Notes under the pieces: model-generated
What the model was told of the DNA's origin: nothing
Seen by the model: the letters and a program-made list of their open reading frames with translations, nothing else
The model's database searches: none
Shown: positions 39,914-50,257 of the stretch, piece by piece
How positions within the stretch are numbered: position 1 is the stretch's first letter
Layout of the letters: every line of letters begins with the position of its first letter
DNA from: Coraliomargarita sinensis
GTDB lineage: Bacteria > Verrucomicrobiota > Verrucomicrobiia > Opitutales > Coraliomargaritaceae
Direction of reading: 5' to 3'
Assembly: GCF_003185655.1 (NCBI RefSeq)
Contig: NZ_QHJQ01000011.1
Coordinates: 1 to 64,000 of the forward strand
DNA: 64,000 nt
Made by a program: the position numbers and the translations under genes

Positions 39914-41350
39914 TCACTTTGGCTCCAGATCGAACCCGTCTTTACCGTCCTTGACGACCCAACCCTTTACGAGCAACTCGTCGCGAAGGGTGTCCGCTTT
40001 GGCAAAGTCCTTGGCTTTTTTCGCGTCCCAGCGTTCCTGGGCAAGGGCGACGATTTCTTCCGGTGCGTCGATTTTCTTTTCTTCGACGGTGAAGAGTTCG
40101 ATCCCGAGCGCGTAGAGGAGGCTACCGAAGGCCTTCAACATCTCGCGGGCACCGTCGCTGTCGAGTGAGGCGGCGGGGTTGGAGCCAATGACGCCGAAGA
40201 TCGCGCCGAGGCAGGCGGCCGTATTCAGGTTGTGGCGCAGGGCATCCCAGGCCTTGGCAAAGCGACCGAAGTCCCTCGCGGCCTCTTTGGAAATATAGCC
40301 AGCCAGCGCATCGCGGTCTTCGCCGGTTTTTCCCAGGAGGGTCTCGGCGAAACGTTCCAGTTTGGTCAAAGCGCTCTCCGAGGCGTGGAGCCCGTCGAAG
40401 GTAAAGTTCAGCTGTTGTCGGTAGCTGCCGGCGATCAGGGTGTAGCGGACGACCATCGGGCTGAAGCCTTTCTCGCGCAAATCGTCGAGGGTAAAGAGGT
40501 TACCGAGGCTCTTCGACATCTTGGCGCCCTCCACCATGAGATGGGCGCTGTGAAACCAATGGCGGCAGAAATCGCGCCCTTGGGCACACTCGGATTGGGC
40601 AATTTCGTTTTCGTGGTGGGGAAAGCAGAGGTCGATGCCGCCTCCATGCAGGTCGATGGTCTCACCGCCGAAGGCGCTCTCCACCATGGCGGAACATTCC
40701 AGGTGCCAGCCCGGGCGGCCTTCACCCCAGGGGCTATCCCAGTAGTTCTCCCCATCCTCCGGCTTACGGGATTTCCAGAGCGCAAAGTCGGTCACCGATT
40801 CGCGGTCGTATTCGTCGGCGTCGTTGACTTGTCCCGCGGAGTTCTCCTCCTGGGTCTTGAGTTCGCGCTGTTTCAGCTTGGAGAGGCTGCCGTAGTTTTC
40901 AAAGGAGTTGACCCGAAAGTAAACCGACCCGTCTTCAGTGGCATAGGCGTGGCCTTTTTCGACAAGCTGCTCAATGATCGCAATTTGCTGGGGGATGTGC
41001 TCGACCGCACTCGGTTCCGTCGTGGGCGGCAACATGTTGAGCGCTTCACAATCGATGTGAAATTTTTCCGCCCATTGCTGGGTGAATTTGGATAGGCTGA
41101 CGCCATCCGCCTGTGACTGGCGGATCGTTTTGTCGTCAACATCGGTGATGTTGCGGACGTGTTTCACCTCAATGCCATCCACCTCCAGTACGCGGCGGAG
41201 CACATCCTGAATCAGGAAAGTGCGAAAATTGCCGATATGTGCCGGGCCATAGACCGTCGGGCCGCAGCAGTAAAAACGCAGCGGTTGGCCGACCTCGGGC
41301 GCGAGATCTTTTACGGAACGGCTGTGGGTATCGTAGAGTTGAACGGACAT
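39914..41350 (-). CDS. cysS: Cysteine--tRNA ligase
   Basis: Start set at the ATG at 41350, in front of VQLYDTHSRS; the open frame upstream is just translated heptamer repeats. The 478-residue class I synthetase shows FYCCGPTVYG (zinc Cys), HIGNF (HIGH motif), WHLECSAM (zinc ligands) and KMSKSLGN (KMSKS). The C-terminal DALR-type helical domain follows. The 5' leader consists largely of TCTCAAC repeats. It is divergent from hemB. Confidence 0.96.
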   Translation of the reverse strand: MSVQLYDTHSRSVKDLAPEVGQPLRFYCCGPTVYGPAHIGNFRTFLIQDVLRRVLEVDGIEVKHVRNITDVDDKTIRQSQADGVSLSKFTQQWAEKFHIDCEALNMLPPTTEPSAVEHIPQQIAIIEQLVEKGHAYATEDGSVYFRVNSFENYGSLSKLKQRELKTQEENSAGQVNDADEYDRESVTDFALWKSRKPEDGENYWDSPWGEGRPGWHLECSAMVESAFGGETIDLHGGGIDLCFPHHENEIAQSECAQGRDFCRHWFHSAHLMVEGAKMSKSLGNLFTLDDLREKGFSPMVVRYTLIAGSYRQQLNFTFDGLHASESALTKLERFAETLLGKTGEDRDALAGYISKEAARDFGRFAKAWDALRHNLNTAACLGAIFGVIGSNPAASLDSDGAREMLKAFGSLLYALGIELFTVEEKKIDAPEEIVALAQERWDAKKAKDFAKADTLRDELLVKGWVVKDGKDGFDLEPK

Positions 41351-41363
41351 TTCTGAGTTGTGC

Positions 41364-41398
<35 letters not shown>

Positions 41399-41431
41399 CA
41401 CTGTCTGACTAAGTGCCAATAGTAAATCTTC

Positions 41432-42439
41432 ATGCCTTCTTATCAATTAGATCTCACCCGGCGCCCCCGTCGTATGCGGCGGACGGCTGCACTGCGTTCG
41501 CTCGCAAATGAAACGACACTGGAGGCCGGCAACCTGATTCAGCCACTTTTTGTCATTGAAGGGGAGGGGGCTTCGGAGCCGATCAAGTCCATGCCGGGCC
41601 AGTTTCGTCTTTCCATTCCGAAACTGATTGAAGAGTGCAAGGCGCTTGCCGACCTCGGGATTCCCGCAGTGGCCCTGTTTCCAAAACTGGATTCCAAGGT
41701 GAAAAGCGATGACGGGCGCGAGGCCACCAATCCGGATACGCTCGTCCTGCGGGCGATTCGTGCGCTCAAAAAAGAAGTGCCGCAGATCGCGGTCATCACT
41801 GATCTGGCGCTCGACCCTTACACCACGCACGGGCACGACGGGCTCTGGGATACGGCGGCCCAAGACTTGGCGAACGACCCGACGGTCGAAGTTCTGGCCG
41901 AGATGGCGGTTCTGGCCGCTGAGGCGGGTGTCGATATCGTGGCTCCTTCAGACATGATGGACGGGCGCGTCGGTGCGATCCGCGAAGCACTGGATGACAA
42001 TAATCACGAGAAGACGGCGATCATGGCTTATTCCGCGAAATTTGCATCGGCCTTTTACGGACCCTTTCGCGACGCGTTGGGCAGTGCGGCCAGCGCGGGC
42101 ACGCATGCCCTGGATAAACGCACTTACCAACTCAATCCCGGGAATCGCCGCGAAGCGCTGACCGAAGTGGCGCTCGACGAGGAGGAGGGGGCCGACATTC
42201 TGATGGTGAAGCCGGCCGGACCGTACCTCGATATTATCCGCGAAGTGCGCGAGGAAACGGATCTACCGCTGGCCGCCTATCAGGTGTCCGGCGAATACGC
42301 TCAAATCCATGCTGCTGCCGAGAAAGGCTGGCTCGATCTGGAGAAGTGTCGTGACGAGTCTTTACTGGCTATTCGACGCGCCGGCGCGGATATGATACTG
42401 AGCTATTTCGCGAAGGAATACGCCCTAAGGTTGACTTAG
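41432..42439 (+). CDS. hemB: Delta-aminolevulinic acid dehydratase (porphobilinogen synthase)
   Basis: A 335-residue TIM-barrel enzyme that joins two 5-aminolevulinate molecules to porphobilinogen in heme synthesis. Schiff-base lysines are in AYSAKFAS (near 199) and MVKPAG (near 253). The metal-site segment DLALDPYTTHGHDG lacks the Cys triad of zinc enzymes, so it is the magnesium-type form. It supplies heme for, among others, the cta oxidase. The last 4 bp overlap the convergent CNNM gene. Confidence 0.96.
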   Translation: MPSYQLDLTRRPRRMRRTAALRSLANETTLEAGNLIQPLFVIEGEGASEPIKSMPGQFRLSIPKLIEECKALADLGIPAVALFPKLDSKVKSDDGREATNPDTLVLRAIRALKKEVPQIAVITDLALDPYTTHGHDGLWDTAAQDLANDPTVEVLAEMAVLAAEAGVDIVAPSDMMDGRVGAIREALDDNNHEKTAIMAYSAKFASAFYGPFRDALGSAASAGTHALDKRTYQLNPGNRREALTEVALDEEEGADILMVKPAGPYLDIIREVREETDLPLAAYQVSGEYAQIHAAAEKGWLDLEKCRDESLLAIRRAGADMILSYFAKEYALRLT

Positions 42440-43494
42440 TTGTCTGCTCCTTTTCGCGCCCGGTGCTTCTCCGCAAACTGCCGCTTTCGGGCGAGTTCAC
42501 GCATGTCCACGGCCGGGTCGTCCGCTTCGAAGATCTCCTGCCCGATAATGTGCTCGATCACATCCTCCATCGTAATCACGCCGGACATGTTGCCGAACTC
42601 ATCAACCGCGATGGCAAGTTGCTGATGATTTTTGAGGAAAGTTTGCAGCGCGTCGTCGGCGGTCGCCGTGTCCGGCACAAAGATCGCGTCCGTTGCCAGG
42701 TCGGCAATACGCAGGTTTTCCCGCTCCTCGGCAATCGCGCTTAGGATGTCTCTGCGTCGGACAATACCCCGGATATTATCGGCCTGATCTTCGTAAACGG
42801 GGATTCGCGCGAATGGGATGTTCCTTTCCTTCTCGAAAATGGATTCAACCGTTTCTTCGCCATCGATGGAGTAAACCACCGTGCGTGGTGTCATGATGGC
42901 ATCGACCAGAATTTCGTCGAGACTGAGGGCATTATTAATGACTTCGCGTTCGTTGGAGGAGAGTGTGCCGTCTTTCTCACTTTTCTCGGCCAGGAGCATG
43001 ATTTCCTCATCGCTGTCCGTTTCCGGTTCCTGGCTCTTCAGCAGGAACCGGACAAGAAGGCCGACCACCTTGGAGATCGGTGTCATGATCCTGCAGATCC
43101 AGATGAGCGGGAAAATCAGTACGGGTTGTAAACTGGCCCGGTAGAGCACGCCGACATTCTTCGGTATAATTTCGGAAATAAAGAGGATGGCCAGAGCCAT
43201 GGTCAGAGAAACATTGAACAGGACATTGTCATGTTCCGACCAAATCTGCACCGCGAGTCCCCCCACGATTGTTGCTCCGAGGGTGTTTGCGATGGTGTTG
43301 AGGCTGAGGATGGCGGAGCTGGTTTCTTCGATATCCAGCTTTGCCCGCTCCAGTTTTTCACCCCGCTTCGGGTGCGACTTTTTCAAGCCTTCGATCTCCG
43401 CGGTTGTGGTACTGAGGATCATCGCCTCCAATATTGAGCATAGGGCGGAGACGCCTATGGTGAAGACGATAGCTAAAATAAAGACTGTTATCAT
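42436..43494 (-). CDS. CNNM/DUF21 membrane protein with CBS pair
   Basis: A 352-residue protein: an N-terminal DUF21 domain with four hydrophobic segments (about 1-155) and a cytoplasmic CBS pair (about 195-325: DAIMTPRTVVYSIDGEETVE; ITMEDVIEHIIG). This is the CNNM/CorC-like (hemolysin C-type) layout linked to magnesium or cobalt efflux. The usual C-terminal CorC_HlyC domain is absent. It is convergent with hemB. Confidence 0.88.
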   Translation of the reverse strand: MITVFILAIVFTIGVSALCSILEAMILSTTTAEIEGLKKSHPKRGEKLERAKLDIEETSSAILSLNTIANTLGATIVGGLAVQIWSEHDNVLFNVSLTMALAILFISEIIPKNVGVLYRASLQPVLIFPLIWICRIMTPISKVVGLLVRFLLKSQEPETDSDEEIMLLAEKSEKDGTLSSNEREVINNALSLDEILVDAIMTPRTVVYSIDGEETVESIFEKERNIPFARIPVYEDQADNIRGIVRRRDILSAIAEERENLRIADLATDAIFVPDTATADDALQTFLKNHQQLAIAVDEFGNMSGVITMEDVIEHIIGQEIFEADDPAVDMRELARKRQFAEKHRARKGADN

Positions 43495-43628
43495 TGCGAC
43501 GGTGTCGACAGGCCCTGTAAAATGCCTATTAAAATAAGTAATCTGAGCGACACACCTGCAGTAGTGTCGCGCCTCGCATCGCTTTCAAGCATTTTTAGCA
43601 GTGGTTAAATCCTACCAAGAACCAAAGC

Positions 43629-43634
43629 TATAAT
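43629..43634 (+). promoter_or_regulatory. Possible -10 element for the PEGA lipoprotein gene
   Basis: A perfect TATAAT lies 52 bases before the start at 43686. A weak -35 candidate (TTAAAT, 43605-43610) stands 18 bases upstream. Not otherwise supported. Confidence 0.3.
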
Positions 43635-43685
43635 CTTGACCTGACACGCCGATGCTTTCTGTCTTATCGGCAGTTTATTATTAAT

Positions 43686-44192
43686 ATGAAAAATTTCTTA
43701 CCCCTACTCACTATTCTGACATCTGTGACCTTTTTCAGCGGTTGCGAGCACATGCGTACGGGTGTGCCGCAAGAGGTCGTTATCTTATCCTTCCCGACTG
43801 AGGCCAGTGTTTACATTAACGGAGAGGCTGCCGGTATTACTCCGATGACCTTGGAACTGCCCCGTAAGATGAATCACGAGATCCGGCTCGAGAAGCTCGG
43901 TTACAATCCGGCAGTTAAATACTTTACGCCGGTGCCCAACGAAAAATCGAAGAATTTCGTACGTTTTGGTTTGCAGGAAGACCTCGGCTATTATGTCGAC
44001 CTCGAGCCCGGAAAGATGAAAGCCAAAATGCGTAGCGAGCTTGTGCCCAGTTCCACCGGGGCAGATCCATTTGAGAAAATGGCCATCCAAGCTCTCAAAG
44101 CTGATGCGAAGCTTGAGGCGGGTGAAATCACTCCGCTCGAACACAAATACATTATCGAGCAGATCATTGAGTTTTTTGAGTCGCAAGGTTAG
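43686..44192 (+). CDS. PEGA-domain lipoprotein
   Basis: A 168-residue exported lipoprotein with signal ending FFSGC (Cys20). A PEGA domain follows (about 33-85: SVYINGEAAGITPMTLELP), a small beta fold found in surface-associated proteins. The last ~45 residues are helical. It is 23 bp upstream of gcvH on the same strand, but a shared function is not obvious. Confidence 0.82.
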   Translation: MKNFLPLLTILTSVTFFSGCEHMRTGVPQEVVILSFPTEASVYINGEAAGITPMTLELPRKMNHEIRLEKLGYNPAVKYFTPVPNEKSKNFVRFGLQEDLGYYVDLEPGKMKAKMRSELVPSSTGADPFEKMAIQALKADAKLEAGEITPLEHKYIIEQIIEFFESQG

Positions 44193-44215
44193 TCAGCTGC
44201 GTTCTACCTGAGTTT

Positions 44216-44596
44216 ATGAGTAACATTCCAGCTGATCTCCTCTATACGAAAGACCACGAGTGGGTAAAAGTCCACGATGACGGCACCGCCACAGTCGGGA
44301 TTACCGATTACGCTCAGGAAAGTCTCGGCGACATCACATTTGTTGAGTTTCCCCAGGATGGAGAGTCCTTTACTTCCGGTGATACGTTTGGCGTGGTGGA
44401 GTCGGTCAAGGCCGCTTCCGACCTTTTTATGCCAGTGGATGCCGAGGTGATTGAAATCAATGAGGACGTGGATGCCTCGCCGGAACTTCTGAATCAGGAA
44501 CCCTACGAGGGAGGCTGGCTGTTGAAAATCAAGCTTCAGAATCCGGAGCAACTGGATGAACTTCTGAAAGCGGATGCCTACGAGAGCATCGTTTAG
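44216..44596 (+). CDS. gcvH: Glycine cleavage system H protein
   Basis: A 126-residue lipoyl carrier protein. The lipoylated lysine is in VVESVKAASDL near 63. The N-terminal KDHEWVKV and GITDYAQESLGD are family signatures. It shuttles the aminomethyl group between P and T proteins. Neither gcvP nor gcvT is in this window, so the gene stands apart from its partners. Confidence 0.96.
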   Translation: MSNIPADLLYTKDHEWVKVHDDGTATVGITDYAQESLGDITFVEFPQDGESFTSGDTFGVVESVKAASDLFMPVDAEVIEINEDVDASPELLNQEPYEGGWLLKIKLQNPEQLDELLKADAYESIV

Positions 44597-44620
44597 CCTA
44601 CCGCTGATCCAAGCATTCAT

Positions 44621-46549
44621 ATGCCTTCTACCGCGAAAGGTCACGGCCGTGAGTGGACCACTGCCGATGCGACCACCTACTACGGTCTGAAGAATTGGGG
44701 TGGTCGTCACTTTTCCGCAGACGATGCCGGCTTCCTGCAGGTGCATCCTCTTGGTGACCATCGCAGTATTCGCATACACGATATTGTAACTGAGGCGATC
44801 GGCAAGGGCTACAAGCCGCCGCTTACCATTCGGATCCAGGATCTCTTGCGCACGCGTGTTGTTGAACTGAACCAACTGTTTGACGAAGCGATCCAGGACG
44901 AGAGTTATGGCGGGAAATACCGCGGCGTTTTCCCGATCAAGGTCAACCAGTTGCGGGAAGTGGTGGAGGAAATCCGCGATGCCGGTAAAGCGTTCCACTA
45001 TGGTTTGGAGTGTGGCAGCAAGCCCGAACTCATGATTGCGCTGGCGATGCACAAGGACCCGGAGTCACTCATTATCTGCAACGGATACAAAGACGATGAG
45101 TTTATCCGCCTCGCGCTTTTTGGGCGCAAGCTGGGTAAGGAGATTTACCTTGTAGTGGAGCAGCTTAGCGAGGTGCCCCGCATTATTCAGATTTCCAAGA
45201 AGCTTGGGATTAAACCCCTGATCGGGCTGCGCGTGAAACTTAGTACCATGGGGGAGGGGAAATGGGCCAGTTCTTCCGGTGAAGACGCGAAATTCGGACT
45301 GACCAGTCCGGAGATTATCGATGCGACCCGTCGCATCAAACGGGCCGGACTGACCGACAGCTTGCGCCTGGTTCATTTTCATATCGGTTCGCAAGTGCCG
45401 AATATTCAGACGATCAAGAAAGCGACCGTCGAGGCCGCCCGTTTTTACTGCGAACTTAAGAAAATGGGCTTTCCCATGGAGTTGCTGGATGTAGGCGGTG
45501 GTTTGGGCATCGACTACGACGGTTCCCGGAGCAACTACGAAAGCTCGATGAATTACACCATGCGCGAATATGCGCGCGATGTGGTCTACAATGTGAAAAC
45601 AGTCTGCGCGGACGCGGATGTGGAGGTGCCCGATCTGGTGACGGAGAGTGGGCGAGCCATCGTTGCGCCTCATTCGATTCTGGTCACCGAGGTCTGTGAC
45701 CGAATTTCGAAAAAATCCGTCCCACCCAAGAAAACCGCAGCCAGCAAAAAACAGAATCCGGTCCTGCGTGACCTGAATGCCATACTCGAAAACGAGCATG
45801 GTTCCAGCCCGCTGGAGCGGTTTCACGATTCCCAACAAAAACGCGAGGAAGCCAACAATCTCTTCAATCTGGGATACCTTGACCTCAGGGAACGCGCCCA
45901 GGCGGATGCGATTTATTGGAAAATTTGCGAGGAGCTCTCGAATCTTTCCAAAAATGGTAGTTACACTCCGGAAGAATTGGAATCCTTGCCCGCAATGATG
46001 GCGGATCAGTATGTCTGCAACTTTTCCGTGTTTCAGTCATTGATCGATCACTGGGCATGCGACCAACTCTTCCCCATTGCTCCTTTGCAGCGCCTGAACG
46101 AGGAACCGGAAGTGGATGCGACGCTTGTGGATATCACTTGTGACAGTGAGGGCAAGGTGAGCAAGTTCACCGATGTCGAGGACGTACGCCAAACGCTCAA
46201 GTTGCACGATCTGAAGCCGAAGGAGGCTTACTACCTTGGAGTATTTCTGGTCGGGGCCTATCAGGATATTATGGGGGATTTGCACAATCTTTTCGGGCGG
46301 GTTAACGAAGTGCATGTTTTCCTGGAGGACGATGAAGAGGATGGCTTCTACATCGAAGACAGTATCCGAGGTTTTGCTGTTTCCGATGTGTTGGGCTTCA
46401 CCCAATATGACGGGCACATTCTAACCCGACGCATGAAGAAGCAGATCGACCGGGCGACCAAGGACGACGAGATCAAACCTCGCGAAGGCACAAGGATGTT
46501 GGACGAGTATGCTGAATTCCTCCGGGGCCATACTTATCTGGCTACCTGA
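44621..46549 (+). CDS. speA: Biosynthetic arginine decarboxylase
   Basis: A 642-residue PLP enzyme of the alanine-racemase fold that makes agmatine from arginine, opening polyamine synthesis. The PLP lysine is in GVFPIKVNQ near 105. HFHIGSQVPNI near 256 and DVGGGLGIDYDGS near 290 are typical. The length matches E. coli SpeA (~658). It lies 24 bp after gcvH. A carboxynorspermidine-synthase-like gene at 56 kb may act later in the same pathway. Confidence 0.95.
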   Translation: MPSTAKGHGREWTTADATTYYGLKNWGGRHFSADDAGFLQVHPLGDHRSIRIHDIVTEAIGKGYKPPLTIRIQDLLRTRVVELNQLFDEAIQDESYGGKYRGVFPIKVNQLREVVEEIRDAGKAFHYGLECGSKPELMIALAMHKDPESLIICNGYKDDEFIRLALFGRKLGKEIYLVVEQLSEVPRIIQISKKLGIKPLIGLRVKLSTMGEGKWASSSGEDAKFGLTSPEIIDATRRIKRAGLTDSLRLVHFHIGSQVPNIQTIKKATVEAARFYCELKKMGFPMELLDVGGGLGIDYDGSRSNYESSMNYTMREYARDVVYNVKTVCADADVEVPDLVTESGRAIVAPHSILVTEVCDRISKKSVPPKKTAASKKQNPVLRDLNAILENEHGSSPLERFHDSQQKREEANNLFNLGYLDLRERAQADAIYWKICEELSNLSKNGSYTPEELESLPAMMADQYVCNFSVFQSLIDHWACDQLFPIAPLQRLNEEPEVDATLVDITCDSEGKVSKFTDVEDVRQTLKLHDLKPKEAYYLGVFLVGAYQDIMGDLHNLFGRVNEVHVFLEDDEEDGFYIEDSIRGFAVSDVLGFTQYDGHILTRRMKKQIDRATKDDEIKPREGTRMLDEYAEFLRGHTYLAT

Positions 46550-46668
46550 GATCCGATTCATGGATTTCAGCGGTCCGGTTTCTTTCCGGGTAAAAGACGA
46601 ACCGGGTTGGCATGGCGAAACAAGAGTGCTTGCTGAAATCGTTCCCGAGAGGCATAAATTAAGGATCC

Positions 46669-48123
46669 ATGATGGAGCCCCGCGATAATTTGGATTGGCC
46701 CCGTGTCGCCGACGAACTCGGTGAGCGGTTTGATGTCGACTGTATCGAAAGCAGCGTGCGGGGCCGGTTGAAGGCCGGTCGCAACAACCGTCTGCTGGTT
46801 GCCTGTTCCGGCGGGGCAGATTCCGTATTCATGCTCTGCCTGTTTGCGGCGCGGCGTGCCGAACTTGGCCTAGAGCTTCATGTCGCCCATTACAACCACC
46901 GTTGGCGGGGCGAGGCGTCCCAGCAGGATGAGGATTTTGTGCGAGGCATCACAGAAGGCTTGAAGCTCCCCTTTTATTTCGAGAAGCGTCCCGAAAACGA
47001 AGCCGCATTTACGGAAACGACCGCCCGCTCGCTGCGTTTGGATTTCCTGCGCAAGGTGGCACGGGAGGCGGATTGTCCGTTTATCGCTTTCGGCCACCAG
47101 CTTGACGATATTCTGGAGACCCAGCTACAACGACTTGCCCGCGGGGTGGGCACGGAAGGGCTGGCGGCCCCCAGACCGGTTGCCGAATTCAGTGGTCAGC
47201 CAACTCATTTGCGGCCCTTGCTGCACCTGCGTTCCGGCGATATTCGTATGACACTTAATGCGGTTGGCATACCCTGGCGGGAGGACGGCTCCAATGAAGA
47301 CACCAGCATCGCCCGGAATATGCTCCGTCATGAAGTGATCCCGGATTTGATCGAGGCCCTGGATCGCGATCCGTCAACGGGTGCTGCGCGCAGTCGCCAG
47401 CTCTTGGAGGAAGATGCATGTGCGCTGGATTTGCTGGCCCGCGAACGGATGCCGGAAGCGTTTTCCAGCGAGGAGCGCCTTTCCAGGGTGGACCTCTGCG
47501 CACTTCCGCGTGCGCTGATGCGCCGCGCATTGGTCGCCTGGCTGAACGCTCATGAACTGACCGAATCTTTCAGTGCTTCGGCAATGGACATGCTGATCGA
47601 CAGCCTGCTCAGTCAGCGCAGGACCTGGAAACAGAGTGCCGGTGCCAGCTTTATTTGCAGCGATAAAAAATCAATCTGGGTTGAAGAAGAAGAGGAGGGG
47701 GAGGCCGCTCTGCAACATGTTCAATTCGAGCCGGGCGAGACCGTCGTCCTTTCCAGTGGATATTTGATCGAATCCGATCTGCAGACGCTGGATGAGAAAA
47801 AACGGGATGCTATCCTCTGCGGCCGAATTGACCCGTCCTTCGAGGCAACGCTCATTTTACCTTCCGAAGAGTCCCTGCATGTCAGGGGTTGGCGCCCGGG
47901 GGACCGTTTCACCCCACTCGGGTCGCCAGGGGCAAAAAAATTGAAAGACTGGTTTATTGACCGCGGAATCCCCAGAAAGGAACGAAAACGATTGCCTGTT
48001 GTCACCACAGCATCCGGTGAAGTCATCTGGGTGCCCGGCTTCCCGCCCGCCGATCGCTACAAAATCAATCGCGACACCAAGCAGGCTCTTAGGTTGACTT
48101 ACCGGCCGAGAAATCCACGTTGA
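46669..48123 (+). CDS. tilS: tRNA(Ile)-lysidine synthase
   Basis: A 484-residue enzyme that modifies C34 of the AUA-reading tRNA-Ile to lysidine. The PP-loop is CSGGADSVF near 44-52, with HYNHRWRGEAS and GHQLDDILETQL further on. The C-terminal domain ends VRGWRPGDRFTPLG. Two adjacent ATGs (46669 and 46672) follow AAGGA; the second has better spacing. It is 9 bp upstream of ftsH, the same neighbourhood seen in many bacteria. Confidence 0.94.
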   Translation: MMEPRDNLDWPRVADELGERFDVDCIESSVRGRLKAGRNNRLLVACSGGADSVFMLCLFAARRAELGLELHVAHYNHRWRGEASQQDEDFVRGITEGLKLPFYFEKRPENEAAFTETTARSLRLDFLRKVAREADCPFIAFGHQLDDILETQLQRLARGVGTEGLAAPRPVAEFSGQPTHLRPLLHLRSGDIRMTLNAVGIPWREDGSNEDTSIARNMLRHEVIPDLIEALDRDPSTGAARSRQLLEEDACALDLLARERMPEAFSSEERLSRVDLCALPRALMRRALVAWLNAHELTESFSASAMDMLIDSLLSQRRTWKQSAGASFICSDKKSIWVEEEEEGEAALQHVQFEPGETVVLSSGYLIESDLQTLDEKKRDAILCGRIDPSFEATLILPSEESLHVRGWRPGDRFTPLGSPGAKKLKDWFIDRGIPRKERKRLPVVTTASGEVIWVPGFPPADRYKINRDTKQALRLTYRPRNPR

Positions 48124-48132
48124 CCCGTTCAA

Positions 48133-50193
48133 ATGTCTTCAGAGAACAACACGCCACAAAAGAACAATAATGGAAACAATGGCTCGCCCCAGCGTTTCCA
48201 GCCTAAAGTGCTGCTCATTTACCTGGTAATTGTGGCTGCAATTCTCACCATATGGTTCGCGAATCCCGGTGCCGGATCCAATGTTAAGGAGCTCTCCATC
48301 AGTGAGTTAGTCGATGCCGTGAAGCGGGAAAAGATCGCCGAGGGTGACGGTATCATGACTTACGATCCCTCTTACGGTCGTGATGGGTACGTCATCAAGG
48401 GCGAAATGGTGAACGATGCCTTCCTGCAGGCGCGGGAAGACGGGCTCTCCACTAATGAAATTTCTGAAAAGGTTCCCTACGTTGCCCGTGGCCGGGTGAC
48501 CGAGGAAGATCTGTTGCTTTTACGTGAAGTGCTCACGGAAAAACCGACCAGTACGGCACTACAGGACGTCTTGATCAGCCTGCTGCCCTTCGTCCTGATT
48601 ATCGGGCTCCTCTATTTCCTTTTCGTTCGGCAGCTCAAGAATGCCGGCCGGGGAGCGATGAGTTTCGGTAAGAGCAAGGCCAAGATGCTGACACGTGAGA
48701 AGGACTCGGTTACGTTCAAAGGCGTTGCCGGTTGTGATGAGGCCAAGGAGGAAGTTGCCGAAGTGGTCGATTTCCTCAAAGACCCCAAGAAGTTCCAGCG
48801 CATCGGTGGCCGCATACCCAAAGGCGTTCTTATGGTAGGACCTCCCGGCACAGGTAAGACCCTGCTGGCCAAGGCAGTTGCCGGTGAGGCGGATGTCCCC
48901 TTCTTTTCCATCAGCGGCTCCGACTTCGTCGAAATGTTTGTTGGTGTGGGCGCGGCCCGCGTGCGCGACATGTTCGAGCAGGGCCGTAAGAATGCGCCTT
49001 GTATCGTCTTCATTGATGAAATTGATGCTGTCGGCCGTCAACGCGGGGCCGGCCTGGGAGGGGGTAACGATGAGCGCGAGCAAACGCTTAACTCCCTGCT
49101 TGTGGAGATGGACGGTTTTGATGGTCACGAGGGTGTCATTATCATTGCGGCAACCAACCGCCCGGATGTGCTCGATAACGCACTGCTCCGGCCCGGTCGC
49201 TTCGACCGTCAGGTGACGATCGACCTGCCCGATCTGAATGGCCGCCACGAAATACTCAAAGTGCACGCCAAGAAGATCGCGCTTGCCGAAGAGGTAAATC
49301 TTGAGCACGTCGCACGGAACACCCCCGGCTTCTCCGGTGCCGACCTTGCCAACCTTCTCAATGAAGGCGCCCTGATCGCCGCCCGCTTCAATAAGAAGGT
49401 GGTGGAGATGCAGGATATCGACGAAGCCCGCGATAAAATTTCCTTTGGCCGCGAGCGTCGCAAGTTGATGGACGACGAAGACCGCAAGATCACCGCCTAC
49501 CACGAGGCTGGGCACGCGATTGTACAGGCAGTCGTTGATGACGGGCATCTCCCGGTCCACAAGGTTACGATTATTCCACGTGGGCAGAGCCTGGGTTCGA
49601 CCATGTTCATGCCGAAGAAGGATGTGCTCAACCACTCCAAGCGCCGTCTCCTTAATCAGATTTGTTGCGGTATGGGCGGACGTGCTGCGGAAGAGATTGT
49701 CATGGGTGACATTACTTCCGGCGCGTCTGGTGATATTCGTATGGTCACGAAGACGGCTCGTCACATGGTTTGCGACTGGGGCATGACGGAACTAGGTCCG
49801 GTCGCCTATGGCGAAAACAAGGATCATGTTTTCCTCGGACAGGAGATTCAGCGCTCTCAAAACTACAGCGAGCAAACGGCCCAGAAGATCGATTTTGAGA
49901 TACATCGGATCGTCGATGAGCAATACCACCGCTGTCTGGACATTCTCAAAGAGCACCGCAAGGCGCTTGATGTCTGTGCCGAAGCATTGTTAGAGCACGA
50001 GACCATCGAAGGTCGGCATGTTCACGAGATTATCGATCATGGGGAAATTCGTTCGCCGATCATCAAACGCGAGATTCCCGAGCCCGAGCCGGAAGAATCT
50101 TCCGAAGACGGGGACAAGAAAAAGACTGCCAAGGAAGACGAGGACAAGGGTGGCCTGTCCGGTGAAGAAGCACCCGCCGGAGCCCCGGCTTAG
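48133..50193 (+). CDS. ftsH: ATP-dependent zinc metalloprotease FtsH
   Basis: A 686-residue membrane AAA protease for quality control of membrane and regulatory proteins. Membrane helices are at about 27-44 and 138-158, with a ~95-residue periplasmic part between. The AAA core shows [22 protein letters not shown] and the second region of homology [20 protein letters not shown]. The protease site is HEAGHA. The C-terminus is highly acidic and ends Ala/Pro-rich. Confidence 0.97.
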   Translation: MSSENNTPQKNNNGNNGSPQRFQPKVLLIYLVIVAAILTIWFANPGAGSNVKELSISELVDAVKREKIAEGDGIMTYDPSYGRDGYVIKGEMVNDAFLQAREDGLSTNEISEKVPYVARGRVTEEDLLLLREVLTEKPTSTALQDVLISLLPFVLIIGLLYFLFVRQLKNAGRGAMSFGKSKAKMLTREKDSVTFKGVAGCDEAKEEVAEVVDFLKDPKKFQRIGGRIPKGVLMVGPPGTGKTLLAKAVAGEADVPFFSISGSDFVEMFVGVGAARVRDMFEQGRKNAPCIVFIDEIDAVGRQRGAGLGGGNDEREQTLNSLLVEMDGFDGHEGVIIIAATNRPDVLDNALLRPGRFDRQVTIDLPDLNGRHEILKVHAKKIALAEEVNLEHVARNTPGFSGADLANLLNEGALIAARFNKKVVEMQDIDEARDKISFGRERRKLMDDEDRKITAYHEAGHAIVQAVVDDGHLPVHKVTIIPRGQSLGSTMFMPKKDVLNHSKRRLLNQICCGMGGRAAEEIVMGDITSGASGDIRMVTKTARHMVCDWGMTELGPVAYGENKDHVFLGQEIQRSQNYSEQTAQKIDFEIHRIVDEQYHRCLDILKEHRKALDVCAEALLEHETIEGRHVHEIIDHGEIRSPIIKREIPEPEPEESSEDGDKKKTAKEDEDKGGLSGEEAPAGAPA

Positions 50194-50257
50194 ACTTTCA
50201 GCAAATATGGGTCGCCTCTTTTACACCCGACAGTAACCTTGCGGGTTGTTCTGCGGC